NCBI GenBank assembly: GCA_963824415.1
Contig: CAWGPM010000015.1
Location: forward strand, 186,001 to 250,000
Length of the DNA: 64,000 nucleotides
Direction: 5' to 3'
Origin: JABDQA01 sp963824415
GTDB taxonomy: Bacteria > Desulfobacterota > Desulfobulbia > Desulfobulbales > Desulfocapsaceae
Each line of letters starts with the position of its first letter. The first letter of the stretch is position 1. Under the pieces are notes generated by a model that made no database searches, had not been told where the DNA came from, and saw only the letters and a list, made by a program, of their open reading frames with translations. A program made the position numbers and the translations under genes. Shown here piece by piece: positions 45,514 through 54,562 of the stretch.

Positions 45514-46845
45514 TCAGTCGATAAAATATTTAAGTTTTTCCCTTCTGCTGGAATGGCGCAGCCGGTTCAGCGCCTTCTTTTCGATCTGCCTGATCCGTTC
45601 GCGGGAGACGTTGAAACGTTTACCGATCTCTTCCAGAGTATATTCAGCTTTTTCGCCGATGCCGAAACGCAGTCGGATAATTTTTTCCTCGCGTTCGGAC
45701 AGGGTGGATAGTATCTCCTTGACCCGCCCGGCCAGTTCTCTGGTCTGGACCGCTTCATAGGGTGACTGGCTTTCCTGATTTTCCAGAAAGTCGCCGAGCG
45801 TCGAATCGTCGTCGCCCACCGGTGTTTCCAATGAAATCGGCTCGCGTGAGGCCTCGAGGATTGATAAAATCTTGTCCATCGGCAGATTGGTCGCCTTGGA
45901 TATCTCCAGTGGCGTCGGTTCCCTGCCCAGTTCCTTGTAAAGCGCATAAAACGCCTTGAAGAACTGGCTGCGCAACTCCAGAAAATGGACTGGCAGGCGG
46001 ATGGTTCTGGTCTTGTCGAGGATGGCCCGGGTGATTGCCTGGCGAATCCACCAGCTGGCGTAGGTGGAGAACTTGTTGCCCTTGGTGTAGTCGAAACGGA
46101 ACACCGCCCGCATCAGCCCCAGGTTGCCTTCCTGAATCAGATCGGCCAGCGTCAAACCCTGGTGCATATAGCGCTTGGCAATCGACACCACCAGGCGCAG
46201 GTTGGCCCGGATCATCGTATCCTTGGCCACTTCGATCGAGCGGCTGTAGGCCTCCATCTTGGCCTGCAGCTCGAAAAGTTCCCGTTTATCAGTGTAGCGT
46301 TTGGCACTGCTGGCCACGTTGTAGCGCATGAAATTGAGCTGCTGCTTCTTGGGCTTCAGGGTGGGATCGCGTTTTTCCCAGAGATCGATACGTTCGCGCA
46401 GCAGGTCGATTTCCTTGACGCCGGAGGTGTCCTCTCGAATCGCGGTGATAATCGCCTCGAAGCCCTGACGGATGGTCTTCGAGTATTTGGCTTCCTCTTC
46501 AGGGGTCAACAGATCGAAACGTCCCATCTCCCGAAGATAGGTGGTGGTTGTTTCTTCCGCATCATGTTCGTCATCTTCGGAGAACCCCAGGGCCGGCTCA
46601 TCGTCGTCGATATCGTCCGAGTCGCCCTCTTTTTTCTCCCATACCTCGCCGGACAGGGTCCGTTTTTCACCCGATTTCTCTTCGGTGACAATCTCGATAT
46701 TGTGATCGCCCAGGAAATTGAAAATCTTCTCAATGTCACGCGGGTCTTTAATTTCGTCGGGCAGCAGGTCGTTTAAATCATCAAAGCTGATACAACCTTC
46801 AGATTTTCCTGCTTTTAGTAAATTTTCTTTGAGTTCAGAAAGCAC
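45514..46845 (-). CDS. rpoD: RNA polymerase sigma-70 factor (RpoD/SigA type)
   Basis: The 443-residue factor has region 1.1 (about residues 5-50) and an acidic linker. Region 1.2 follows, with T-Y-L-R-E-M-G near 105, then region 2 with D-L-I-Q-E-G-N-x-G-L-M-R-A-V-x-R-F-D-Y near 238 and T-Y-A-S-W-W-I-R-Q-A-I near 263. Region 3 and region 4.2 follow, with S-R-E-R-I-R-Q-I-E near 416. Presence of region 1.1 supports the primary sigma factor. However, L-P-V-H-F-L-E replaces the common I-P-V-H-M-x-E, and the length is short for deltaproteobacterial RpoD, so an alternative group 2 factor cannot be excluded. A promoter with a 5' hairpin lies upstream. Confidence 0.85.
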   Translation of the reverse strand: MLSELKENLLKAGKSEGCISFDDLNDLLPDEIKDPRDIEKIFNFLGDHNIEIVTEEKSGEKRTLSGEVWEKKEGDSDDIDDDEPALGFSEDDEHDAEETTTTYLREMGRFDLLTPEEEAKYSKTIRQGFEAIITAIREDTSGVKEIDLLRERIDLWEKRDPTLKPKKQQLNFMRYNVASSAKRYTDKRELFELQAKMEAYSRSIEVAKDTMIRANLRLVVSIAKRYMHQGLTLADLIQEGNLGLMRAVFRFDYTKGNKFSTYASWWIRQAITRAILDKTRTIRLPVHFLELRSQFFKAFYALYKELGREPTPLEISKATNLPMDKILSILEASREPISLETPVGDDDSTLGDFLENQESQSPYEAVQTRELAGRVKEILSTLSEREEKIIRLRFGIGEKAEYTLEEIGKRFNVSRERIRQIEKKALNRLRHSSRREKLKYFID

Positions 46846-46981
46846 CGTGATTCTTCTCCATTACTCGGTTCGAAGAGCATGTCTTAAACAAATCGTAAAG
46901 CCTTACGAGGGGCTCACACCGATTTGCCTGGTGATGGTAAACAGAAAATGCACTCTTTTAGAGAATCGGGTAAATAAAAAA

Positions 46982-47041
46982 CATGCATCCGGGACAGTCC
47001 CTGATGCATGCAAAGTATAATTATTCAAGGCAACATCTCAA
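46982..47041 (-). promoter_or_regulatory. Predicted sigma-70 promoter and 5' leader hairpin of rpoD
   Basis: On the minus strand TTGAGA (47036-47041) and TATACT (47014-47019) are separated by 16 bp, predicting a start near 47007. Directly there lies a hairpin with CATGCATC/GATGCATG and GGGA/TCCC arms (46982-47010), then a T-rich run (GTTTTTTATTT). The hairpin has terminator form but sits at the very 5' end of the transcript, about 137 bp before the rpoD start codon. Confidence 0.6.
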
Positions 47042-47312
47042 AATACTATAATTCTGTTAATACTGCAAATATAATGATAAACCACCGCTTTTCAATCGGT
47101 CAGCGCCAGCCCCCCTCAGCCGTCTGCTGATCAGTCTGAGGCATAGCGTTCACAGCACAGAGTAATTATAGCATCGATATTGTTATAAACAAGTTATGCA
47201 CTGCATTTTTTCTGATGCAACTCGCAGGTTTTAAGCAGATCCGGCAGATCAGCAAAAGTTCAACCATCAATATTCTGAACTTATCGGGTTCAGCAAATAC
47301 GAGCGTCCTGTT
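47042..47312. other. Upstream spacer between rpoD promoter and malQ
   Basis: This spacer of about 270 bp is AT-rich near both ends with a GC-rich middle. The middle holds a possible stem CCTCAG/CTGAGG (minus strand, near 47115-47142). A minus-strand frame of 89 codons overlaps malQ antisense and is not credible. The malQ promoter should be here, but I cannot place it confidently. Confidence 0.4.
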
Positions 47313-48836
47313 ATGGCTAGCTTTCTGAACAAAGAACGAAGTGCTGGAATACTTGCCCATATCACCTCTTTGCCTGGTCCTTTCGGCATCGGCGATATCG
47401 GCTCGTCCGCCTTTTCCTTTATCGACTTTCTCCACAACGCCGGCCAGAAATACTGGCAGATCCTGCCGACGGTGCCGACCAATCTTGTGTTCGATTCATC
47501 ACCTTACATGAGCAGTTCAGCCTTTGCCGGTTCGCCCCTGCTGATCTCGCCCCAGTCTCTTTTCGAGGCGGGCTTGATCAACGCTGCCGCACTGGAGCAA
47601 GGCAAGCTGTTTTCGCCACATTTTACCGATTATCCAAAGGTGCAGCGCTTTAAAAAGGAGCTCCTCGAGTCTGCCTATGGATCATTTGCTGATAAACCTC
47701 AAAAACAGTTCGACGAATTTATCCGCCGCACCCCATGGCTTCAGGATTATGCGCTTTTCATGAGCCTCAAGAGGGTCTATGACGCGCAGCCCTGGTACGA
47801 ATGGCCCGAAGAGCTGGCCCGGCGAGAGCCGAAAGCCCTGGCAGAGGCGGAGGATCGATACCGCGACCGGGTGAACTATTACCTGTTCGAGCAATACATC
47901 TTCTTTTCTCAGTGGCGCGCCCTCAAACGCTATGCCGCCGAGAAGAACATCAGACTCATCGGCGACATCCCGATCTATGTCGGCCTGGACAGCAGCGATG
48001 TCTGGACTCACCGCGACCTGTTCGAAATAAACGAAAAAACGCTCAAACCCACCCGTGTATCTGGGGTACCGCCGGACTATTTCAGCTCCACCGGACAGCG
48101 CTGGGGCAACCCGCTCTATCGCTGGAACAGCGAAAATAAGCAGACTGAAACCGGGCTGGTCGACTGGTGGGTGCAGCGGTTCAGAGCGGTATTTGGCCTG
48201 GTCGATGTGGCGCGGGTCGATCACTTTCGCGGTTTTGAGGCCTACTGGGCCATTGACGAGAAAGAAGAAACTGCCATAAACGGCACCTGGGATCCCGGTC
48301 CTGGAATATCATTTTTCACCAGGGTTTACACCCAGCTTGGTGAGCTCAATATCATTGCCGAAGACCTGGGTGAAATCACCCCGGAGGTCATAAAGCTCCG
48401 CCAAGATCTTGGTTTTCCCGGTATGAAAGTGCTGCAGTTTGCCTTCGACAACAATCCGAAAAACAGCTTTCTGCCCTATAACTTTGACAACGCCAATTGC
48501 GTCGTCTACACCGGCACCCACGACAACGATACCACCATGGGCTGGTTTCTTTCAGACTATCTCGATGAACAGGCACGTGCGGCCGTGAAACGTGCGGCCA
48601 ACCGGACCATGCACGATGCCAGCCCAATCAACCAGGACCTGATCTACCTGGCTTACTCCTCGATTGCGGCCCTGGCGGTGATACCGCTGCAGGATTTACT
48701 GGGCTTTGGCAGTGACTGCCGGATGAACACCCCCGGTGTGGCCGAGGGCAACTGGCGCTGGCGCTGCTCGGAGCAATATCTCAGCGCTGAACTTGCCCTG
48801 GAGTTGAAGCAATTGGTCACCATTTTCGGGAGATAG
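47313..48836 (+). CDS. malQ: 4-alpha-glucanotransferase (amylomaltase, GH77)
   Basis: The 507-residue enzyme disproportionates malto-oligosaccharides in glycogen or maltodextrin metabolism. It has R-S-A-G-I-L-x-H-I-T-S-L-P-G near the start and Q-I-L-P near residue 49. The catalytic nucleophile region is R-V-D-H-F-R-G-F near 295; I-A-E-D-L-G near 348 carries the acid/base glutamate, and T-H-D-N-D-T near 405 carries the third carboxylate. Its length is normal for the bacterial type. The photolyase gene starts 12 bp after its stop, so the two are probably cotranscribed, without an evident functional link. Confidence 0.97.
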   Translation: MASFLNKERSAGILAHITSLPGPFGIGDIGSSAFSFIDFLHNAGQKYWQILPTVPTNLVFDSSPYMSSSAFAGSPLLISPQSLFEAGLINAAALEQGKLFSPHFTDYPKVQRFKKELLESAYGSFADKPQKQFDEFIRRTPWLQDYALFMSLKRVYDAQPWYEWPEELARREPKALAEAEDRYRDRVNYYLFEQYIFFSQWRALKRYAAEKNIRLIGDIPIYVGLDSSDVWTHRDLFEINEKTLKPTRVSGVPPDYFSSTGQRWGNPLYRWNSENKQTETGLVDWWVQRFRAVFGLVDVARVDHFRGFEAYWAIDEKEETAINGTWDPGPGISFFTRVYTQLGELNIIAEDLGEITPEVIKLRQDLGFPGMKVLQFAFDNNPKNSFLPYNFDNANCVVYTGTHDNDTTMGWFLSDYLDEQARAAVKRAANRTMHDASPINQDLIYLAYSSIAALAVIPLQDLLGFGSDCRMNTPGVAEGNWRWRCSEQYLSAELALELKQLVTIFGR

Positions 48837-48848
48837 CACACCATCGCC

Positions 48849-50378
48849 ATGCCAAAAACCCTCCGTCTTATTCTCGGCGACCAGCTCAACCAATGCCACA
48901 GCTGGTTTAGAGACGTCAGCCCGAGCATCACCTATCTGATGATGGAAATGCGGCAGGAGACCGATTACGTCGTTCACCATGTTCAGAAGGTGGTTGCCTT
49001 CTTTGCCGCCATGCGTTGCTTTGCAGCCTGGCTGAGCGGCGCCGGGCACAAAGTACACTATCTCAGGCTTGACGACCCTGCCAACACCCAGGATTTGAGC
49101 GACAATATCAAAACTCTGATCGATAAGGAGGGCTTCGCCCGGTTCGAATACCTGCTGCCCGATGAATATCGGCTCGATCGGCAGTTGAACGCGCTGTGTT
49201 CAGCTCTGAGGATACCCTCGCAAAGCCATGATACTGAGCACTTTCTGAATGAACGCTACGAACTCGATGAGTTTTTCGGTTCCAAACCGTACCTGATGGA
49301 ATACTACTACCGCCGCAACCGGCGGCTCAACAGCTGGCTTATGGATGGTGAAAAACCTGAGGGCGGCCGCTGGAACTACGACCGTGAAAACAGAAAAGCG
49401 CTTCCGCATGACGCAATAGTACCCTCTGCTCTTGTGTTTTCTCATGACATCAGCCAGTTCACCCGTCTGCTCGCTTCCTGCCGGGTCAAGACCATCGGCA
49501 GCATCGATCCGCAGCGTTTCCCCTGGCCTCTCAACCGCGAAGAAGCACTGCAGGTACTCGATTCATTTCTAAACGATTGCCTGGTCAACTTCGGCCGCTA
49601 CCAGGATGCGATGCACACAGACCACCATTGGCTGTTTCACTCGCGGCTCTCCTTTTCCCTGAATACCAAAATGTTGAGCCCCCATGAAGTGGTAGAAAAA
49701 GTACTCGCAGCATACCGTGAAAATGACCACGTCGACCTGCCGGCCGCAGAGGGCTTCATCCGACAGATCGCCGGCTGGCGAGAATTCATGCGCGGTGTTT
49801 ACTGGGCCCGGATGCCCGGTTACAGAACCATGAATGTGCTCGACCATCAGCGACCACTGCCGCATTTCTACTGGACCGGTGAAACAGAAATGAACTGCCT
49901 CAGGCATGCAATAGGCCAGTCGCTTGAAGAAGCTTATGCACATCACATTCAACGGCTGATGATCACCGGCAATTTCGCCCTATTGGCAGGGATACATCCC
50001 GATGCTGTGGATAGATGGTATCTCGGCATCTACATCGATGCCCTCGAATGGGTCGAAATTACCAACACCAGAGGCATGAGCCAATATGCCGACGGCGGTA
50101 TCGTGGCCACCAAGCCCTACGTCTCCTCGGCCAACTATATCAACAAAATGAGTAATTACTGCCGATCCTGCAGATACGATCGCCAAAAAAGAACTTCGGA
50201 GGATTCCTGTCCATTTAACGCACTCTATTGGAATTTTCTGATAACCCACGCTGAACATTTCAAGGCCAATCACCGAATGCGAATGATCTATAGCCGGCTC
50301 AGTTTGATGAGTGAAGCTGACAGGACAGATATCATCGAGCGGGCTGGAACCTGCCTGGGAAGGCTCGATCGACTCTGA
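48849..50378 (+). CDS. FeS-containing bacterial cryptochrome/(6-4) photolyase
   Basis: The 509-residue protein starts with T-L-R-L-I-L-G-D-Q-L, as in the FeS-BCP (PhrB) family. It has the C-terminal flavin-binding region with G-W-R-E-F-M-R-G-V-Y-W near residue 315 and N-x-L-x-H. The [4Fe-4S] ligand cysteines are the N-C-L-R-H cysteine near residue 350, then C-R-S-C near 435 and C-P-F-N-A near 455. Members repair (6-4) photoproducts in DNA with blue light. All four cluster cysteines are present. Its occurrence in an apparent anaerobe suggests exposure to light in shallow sediment or water. Confidence 0.92.
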   Translation: MPKTLRLILGDQLNQCHSWFRDVSPSITYLMMEMRQETDYVVHHVQKVVAFFAAMRCFAAWLSGAGHKVHYLRLDDPANTQDLSDNIKTLIDKEGFARFEYLLPDEYRLDRQLNALCSALRIPSQSHDTEHFLNERYELDEFFGSKPYLMEYYYRRNRRLNSWLMDGEKPEGGRWNYDRENRKALPHDAIVPSALVFSHDISQFTRLLASCRVKTIGSIDPQRFPWPLNREEALQVLDSFLNDCLVNFGRYQDAMHTDHHWLFHSRLSFSLNTKMLSPHEVVEKVLAAYRENDHVDLPAAEGFIRQIAGWREFMRGVYWARMPGYRTMNVLDHQRPLPHFYWTGETEMNCLRHAIGQSLEEAYAHHIQRLMITGNFALLAGIHPDAVDRWYLGIYIDALEWVEITNTRGMSQYADGGIVATKPYVSSANYINKMSNYCRSCRYDRQKRTSEDSCPFNALYWNFLITHAEHFKANHRMRMIYSRLSLMSEADRTDIIERAGTCLGRLDRL

Positions 50379-50484
50379 AATGCTTCACGCGCCCGATGCT
50401 TGATATTGTCAAAGACTTTTCAAAAACGAAAAACAGACCCCCACTACTGAGCCCAAAGCCGTGTCCGAGGTGCGGTGTTGAGCC

Positions 50485-52302
50485 TTATGCCCCAACTGTA
50501 TCTGACTGAATTATCTGCATAAATTCGTCTTCGAAGACGACCTCCTTTTCAAGAAGCCGTTCGGCGACCGCAGTCAGTTTATCCCGGTTGCTGGTCAGCA
50601 GATCGGTAACATGCCGGCTGCGCTCCTCCAGAATTTTCTTGGTCTCGGCATCCACCTTAGCTGCGGTTTCGTCGCTGTAGTCCTTGCCTCCGGCCAAACC
50701 CTGCTCGCTCTGCAGAAAAACGGGGGTACGCTGGCGCGGATAGGTTGACAGACCAAGGGTCTCACCCATACCGTACTCGACAATCATGGCCCGGGCGATG
50801 TCGGTTGCCCGCATCAGGTCGTTGCCCGCCCCGGTGGTTACCGAGTCGAAAATGATCTGTTCGGCGATCCTGCCGCCGAGCAGCACATCTATTTTACCGA
50901 GCAGTTCCCCCGTGCTCATCAGATAGCGGTCCTCAGTCGGCCGCTGCTGGGTGTAGCCCAGCGCAGCGAGCCCCCGGGGAATGATCGATATCTTGTGAAC
51001 CGGCTCGGAGCCGGGCGTCAGGGCGGCCACCAGAGCATGGCCGACCTCGTGATACGCCACAATCCTCTTTTCCTCGGCGTTGATCACCCGGTTTTTCTTT
51101 TCCAGCCCGCCAACGATACGATCCACCGCTTCGTCGAGATCGATTGTGCTCACTTTCTTGCGCCCCTTGCGCACCGCAAGCAGGGCTGCTTCGTTGACGA
51201 CATTGGCGAGATCCGCACCGGAGAAGCCTGCTGTTTTTTGGGCTATCACCCGCAGGTCGATATCGGCTTCAAGTTTAACGTTTTTAGCATGTATCTGCAG
51301 AATTGCCTCACGGCCGTTGACGTCCGGTTTGTCTATCAATACCTGGCGGTCGAAACGCCCGGAGCGCAGCAGCGCCGGGTCGAGCACTTCCGGCCTGTTG
51401 GTTGCCGCCATGATGATAATCCCTTTCTGGGTATCGAAGCCGTCCATTTCGACGAGCAACTGGTTCAGGGTCTGCTCCCGTTCGTCATGCCCGCCGATCA
51501 TGCCGCCGGCGCCCCTGGCTTTGCCGAGCGCATCGAGTTCGTCGATAAAAATGATGCACGGCGCCCTATCCCGGGCCTGTTCGAAAAGATCACGCACCCG
51601 CGCGGCGCCCATACCGACAAACATCTCGACGAAGTCAGAACCGCTCAATGAGAAAAACGGTACGCCCGCCTCGCCTGCCACCGCCCGGGCAATAAGGGTC
51701 TTACCACACCCGGGAGGTCCAACGAGCAATACACCTTTGGGCATCTGTCCCCCGACCTCCAGATAGATCTCAGGTTTTTCCAGGTAGTCGACGACCTCCT
51801 GCAATTCCTCCTTGGCCTCGTCAGCTCCGGCAACGTCAGTGAAACGGGTGTCGATGTCCTTTTCACCGACAATTTTTGCCTTGTTCTTACCGAAGCTCAA
51901 CACACCTGACTGGGCACCCTGCATGCGTCGCATCAGGAAATACCAGATGCCGAAGAACAGGCCGATCGGCAAGAGCCATGAGAAGATTGCTTTGAGAAAG
52001 GTATTCTCGACCTGGCCGGAGAACTCAACATTGTGTTCGGTGAGTTTCTGAGATAGATCGTTATCGACCCGGACCGTGGTAAAGAGGAATTCATCATCGG
52101 CCGTATCCCCCCGCATTTTACCGCTTATCCTGTCCTGGCCGACGGCAATCTCGATCACCTTGTCAGATTCGACCGCGGCAATGAACTCGCTGTAAGGGAT
52201 AACCTGGGGGCGAAACTGATCGAAGATCACGTTCTGCAAAATGAGAACACCCCATATTGCCGCCAGCACATACCAGATATTGAATTTGGTTTTCTGTTCC
52301 AC
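50485..52302 (-). CDS. ftsH: ATP-dependent zinc metalloprotease FtsH (copy 1)
   Basis: The 605-residue membrane protease has two N-terminal membrane helices (about residues 8-27 and 103-124) around a periplasmic domain. Walker A is G-P-P-G-C-G-K-T (195-202, C for the usual T), Walker B is I-I-F-I-D-E, and the second region of homology ends R-P-E-V-L-D-P-A-L-L. The zinc motif is H-E-V-G-H (418-422), V replacing the common A; the third ligand region G-A-G-N-D-L is intact. It is expected to degrade misassembled membrane proteins. A second FtsH lies at 58166-59968. This copy is monocistronic and probably the housekeeping one. Confidence 0.97.
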   Translation of the reverse strand: MEQKTKFNIWYVLAAIWGVLILQNVIFDQFRPQVIPYSEFIAAVESDKVIEIAVGQDRISGKMRGDTADDEFLFTTVRVDNDLSQKLTEHNVEFSGQVENTFLKAIFSWLLPIGLFFGIWYFLMRRMQGAQSGVLSFGKNKAKIVGEKDIDTRFTDVAGADEAKEELQEVVDYLEKPEIYLEVGGQMPKGVLLVGPPGCGKTLIARAVAGEAGVPFFSLSGSDFVEMFVGMGAARVRDLFEQARDRAPCIIFIDELDALGKARGAGGMIGGHDEREQTLNQLLVEMDGFDTQKGIIIMAATNRPEVLDPALLRSGRFDRQVLIDKPDVNGREAILQIHAKNVKLEADIDLRVIAQKTAGFSGADLANVVNEAALLAVRKGRKKVSTIDLDEAVDRIVGGLEKKNRVINAEEKRIVAYHEVGHALVAALTPGSEPVHKISIIPRGLAALGYTQQRPTEDRYLMSTGELLGKIDVLLGGRIAEQIIFDSVTTGAGNDLMRATDIARAMIVEYGMGETLGLSTYPRQRTPVFLQSEQGLAGGKDYSDETAAKVDAETKKILEERSRHVTDLLTSNRDKLTAVAERLLEKEVVFEDEFMQIIQSDTVGA

Positions 52303-52443
52303 CTATAAACCCCTCTTCAGTTTATGAGCAAATAGACTGCAGTTGATCTTATATTTTATCATTTGATTAAATATGTATGCATCAGTTCTCTGAAATCAAT
52401 ATCGCTGCATCGACGTAACAACATGTTGCCAGGAGTGACTAAA

Positions 52444-52586
52444 GGGTACCTTGCAAAATTAGGATTTTCGTCCAAAATCAAGGCGCGAGTGAAAATTTTA
52501 CCGCAGGCATAAAAGTAATATTTCGAGGATAAAATTTTTGCGCACAACGCAGAGTTAGAGCGAAAAAACCATTTTTCAAGGTAGCC
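52444..52586. repeat. 143-bp palindromic (MITE-like) repeat element
   Basis: The sequence from GGGTACCTTG at 52444 to CAAGGTAGCC at 52586 is an imperfect inverted repeat over its whole length. Arms of about 59 bp share GG-TACCTTG-AAAAT at the tip, TTTTCG in the middle and AAAATTTTA near the loop. The loop is about 25 bp. It encodes nothing. This form fits a non-autonomous mobile repeat or a repeated extragenic palindrome. It lies in the 480-bp gap between ftsH and the tRNA gene. Confidence 0.7.
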
Positions 52587-52769
52587 TGAAGAATGAGCAC
52601 TTACCGGAACAGAAATTGAAATGACCAAGGATACGGGCAGCGCCCTTCTCGTTGACCATCAGGTGAGACTGCACACCGATGAAACTTGTCTGGTGGCTGA
52701 CGCACGAGGATTCTGCCGCACTGCTGAATTGAAAGGAAAGCGTTCGGCGCTGGCGGCTCCAACAAAGGC

Positions 52770-52798
52770 TTGACTGGGCAAACCCGTTATTGTATAAC
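52770..52798 (+). promoter_or_regulatory. Sigma-70 promoter of the tRNA-Glu gene
   Basis: TTGACT (52770-52775) and TATAAC (52793-52798) are separated by exactly 17 bp, predicting a start near 52805, eight bases before the mature tRNA. Confidence 0.88.
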
Positions 52799-52812
52799 GG
52801 TCAAACCGCTAT

Positions 52813-52888
52813 GGCCCCATCGTCTAGTGGCCTAGGACACCGGCCTCTCACGCCGGGAACAGGGGTTCGAGTCCCCTTGGGGTCACCA
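52813..52888 (+). tRNA. tRNA-Glu (anticodon CTC)
   Basis: The 76-base gene folds into a standard cloverleaf. The acceptor stem GGCCCCA pairs with TGGGGTC (one G-U pair), the anticodon stem CCGGC/GCCGG encloses CTCTCAC with anticodon CTC, and the T arm contains GGTTCGAGT. The CCA end is encoded (52886-52888). The D arm and overall sequence closely match bacterial glutamate tRNAs. It is a single-gene transcript with its own promoter and terminator. Confidence 0.97.
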
Positions 52889-52897
52889 CGTGAATTC

Positions 52898-52931
52898 AAG
52901 CACCTGGCAAATCTTACCAGGTGCTTTTTTT
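52898..52931 (+). terminator. Intrinsic terminator of tRNA-Glu
   Basis: A 10-bp perfect stem AAGCACCTGG/CCAGGTGCTT (52898-52907, 52917-52926) with a 9-base loop is followed by a T-run to 52931, starting 10 bp after the tRNA. Confidence 0.93.
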
Positions 52932-53065
52932 ATACCCATCTGAAGTACTCGAGATCTTTTAGCGAAATCTGGCCTGCGAGGTACTTCCAGCCATTTTCTC
53001 TACCTGTTCTTTTTTTCTTACACCAGTTCAGAGCAAAAGGTTCGTAAAGTGGGCACGCGGGCGGC

Positions 53066-54079
53066 TTAAAATCCCTCCAGTACGATCTTCCCGCAGGAGC
53101 TGCCGCTTTCCAGCAGCTGGTGGGCCCGTTTGAGGTTGCCGGCATTGATCGTGCCGAAATGATTGCCGAGCGTCGTGCGGACCGTGCCATCATCAACTAG
53201 AGCGGAGACTCTGTCGAGCAGCTGGTGCTGCTTGATCATGTCAGGGGTCTTGAACAGCGACCGGGTAAACATCAGCTCCCAGTGCAAGGAGACGCTCTTT
53301 CTCTTGAGCAGGCGGACATCGATCGGTTCCGGATCATCGATAAGGGCGAATTTACCCTGCGGGGCAATTGCTTCGACTATCTGTTCGAAGTGCTGGTCGG
53401 TGCTGTTGAGACTGACGATATAATCCACCGATGGTCTGCCCAGCTTTTTCAGCTCTTCGCTCAGCGGCCGGCTGTGGTCGATCACCTCGTGGGCTCCCAG
53501 GTCTGTAACCCAAGCCCTGGTTTGCGGCCTCGAGGCGGTGCCGATAACGATCAGGTTCGTCAGTTTTCTGGCCAGCTGCACCATAATCGAGCCGACCCCG
53601 CCGGCGGCCCCGATGATGAGCAGGCTGCGGCTGCCATTGTTGCCGCCTTGCTCCAACTCGAGACGGTCGAAGAGCAGTTCCCAGGCAGTGATGCTGGTCA
53701 GCGGCAGCGCCGCGGCCTGCTTGAAGTCAAGTACCTGCGGCATATGGCCGGCAATACGCTCATCAACCAGGTGCAGTTCGCTGTTGGTTCCGGGCCGGTC
53801 TATCGCACCTGCATACCAGACCCGGTCGCCGGGCTTGAATAGCTTCACCTCCGGACCGACGTCACGGACAACACCCGCTGCATCCCAGCCGAGAACCTGC
53901 CAGGAGCCAGGCGACGGTTCTGTGCGCATACGCATCTTGGCATCCACCGGATTGACAGAGACCGCCTTGATCTCGACGAGCAGATCGCGCCCGGAGGGGT
54001 GCGGATCTTCAAGGGTAATATCCTGCAGCGAGTCGGGATGATCGATAGACAACGATTTCTGATAGCCGATTGCTTTCAT
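53066..54079 (-). CDS. Zinc-independent MDR-family quinone oxidoreductase/alcohol dehydrogenase-like protein
   Basis: The 337-residue protein has a GroES-like N-terminal half with V-N-P-V-D-A-K near residue 43 and G-D-R-V-W near 88. A Rossmann half follows with I-G-A-A-G-G-V-G-S near 155. Cysteine and histidine ligands for catalytic and structural zinc are absent, placing it in the ZADH1/QOR branch of NADPH-dependent reductases. The substrate is unknown; electrophilic quinones or enones are usual in the family. It is divergent from the monooxygenase-fold gene, suggesting a joint role in quinone or stress metabolism, but this is inference. Confidence 0.9.
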   Translation of the reverse strand: MKAIGYQKSLSIDHPDSLQDITLEDPHPSGRDLLVEIKAVSVNPVDAKMRMRTEPSPGSWQVLGWDAAGVVRDVGPEVKLFKPGDRVWYAGAIDRPGTNSELHLVDERIAGHMPQVLDFKQAAALPLTSITAWELLFDRLELEQGGNNGSRSLLIIGAAGGVGSIMVQLARKLTNLIVIGTASRPQTRAWVTDLGAHEVIDHSRPLSEELKKLGRPSVDYIVSLNSTDQHFEQIVEAIAPQGKFALIDDPEPIDVRLLKRKSVSLHWELMFTRSLFKTPDMIKQHQLLDRVSALVDDGTVRTTLGNHFGTINAGNLKRAHQLLESGSSCGKIVLEGF

Positions 54080-54208
54080 GGTGTGATAAAATCCTCATTG
54101 ATGGGTATTAGTAAAAGCACGCTTAAAACTTCCTCTCTCAAGTAGACAGATAAGCGCTTCAGATTCAATTGCAATCATTGGTATTGCGATACAGAAAGGA
54201 GATAGACG

Positions 54209-54502
54209 ATGCAGGTAAAAATCATCAGCAGGCGACTATTCAAGCTCAACCACAAAGAAGAATTAATTCCATTGCTGAAAAAGCTCAGGGAACTTGCCGA
54301 AAAACAGCAGGGCTTTATCTCGCGGGGCACCTATTCAAGCCTCAATGACCCCGGTGAATATATCGTAATCAGTGAATGGGAGACGGCCGACCAGTGGATC
54401 GAATGGATGAACCTCGAAGAAATCCGTGCAATCCAGGGAGACATTGACTCCCTGATCGGCGAAAAGACCTTCTTCGATGTCTACAAACCTGAACCGTTTT
54501 GA
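54209..54502 (+). CDS. ABM-domain (antibiotic biosynthesis monooxygenase-like) small protein
   Basis: The 97-residue protein has the ferredoxin-like ABM fold, with the K-x-Q-x-G-F-I-S-x-x-T segment near residue 30 and I-V-I-S-E-W near 55. An excellent AAGGAG ribosome site lies 8 bp before the ATG. Family members oxidise quinol-like substrates without cofactor or bind haem; no haem ligand pattern is evident. It is divergent from the quinone-reductase-like gene and ends at a hairpin shared with the convergent small membrane protein gene. Confidence 0.85.
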   Translation: MQVKIISRRLFKLNHKEELIPLLKKLRELAEKQQGFISRGTYSSLNDPGEYIVISEWETADQWIEWMNLEEIRAIQGDIDSLIGEKTFFDVYKPEPF

Positions 54503-54530
54503 GTCTGTAGATCGACTTCTGCTGCAGACA

Positions 54531-54561
54531 TGAAACCCCGGTCCAACTTACCGGGGTTTCA
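54531..54561. terminator. Bidirectional stem-loop between convergent genes
   Basis: An 11-bp perfect stem TGAAACCCCGG/CCGGGGTTTCA (54531-54541, 54551-54561) lies between the ABM-domain gene and the convergent membrane-protein gene. The T-run after it is short, so it is called from stem strength and position. Confidence 0.7.
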
Positions 54562-54562
54562 C

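Noticed and set aside
52621..52773. 50-codon plus-strand frame between the palindromic repeat and the tRNA promoter
   Set aside because: No ribosome site, no known family, and its end overlaps the tRNA promoter; could be chance.
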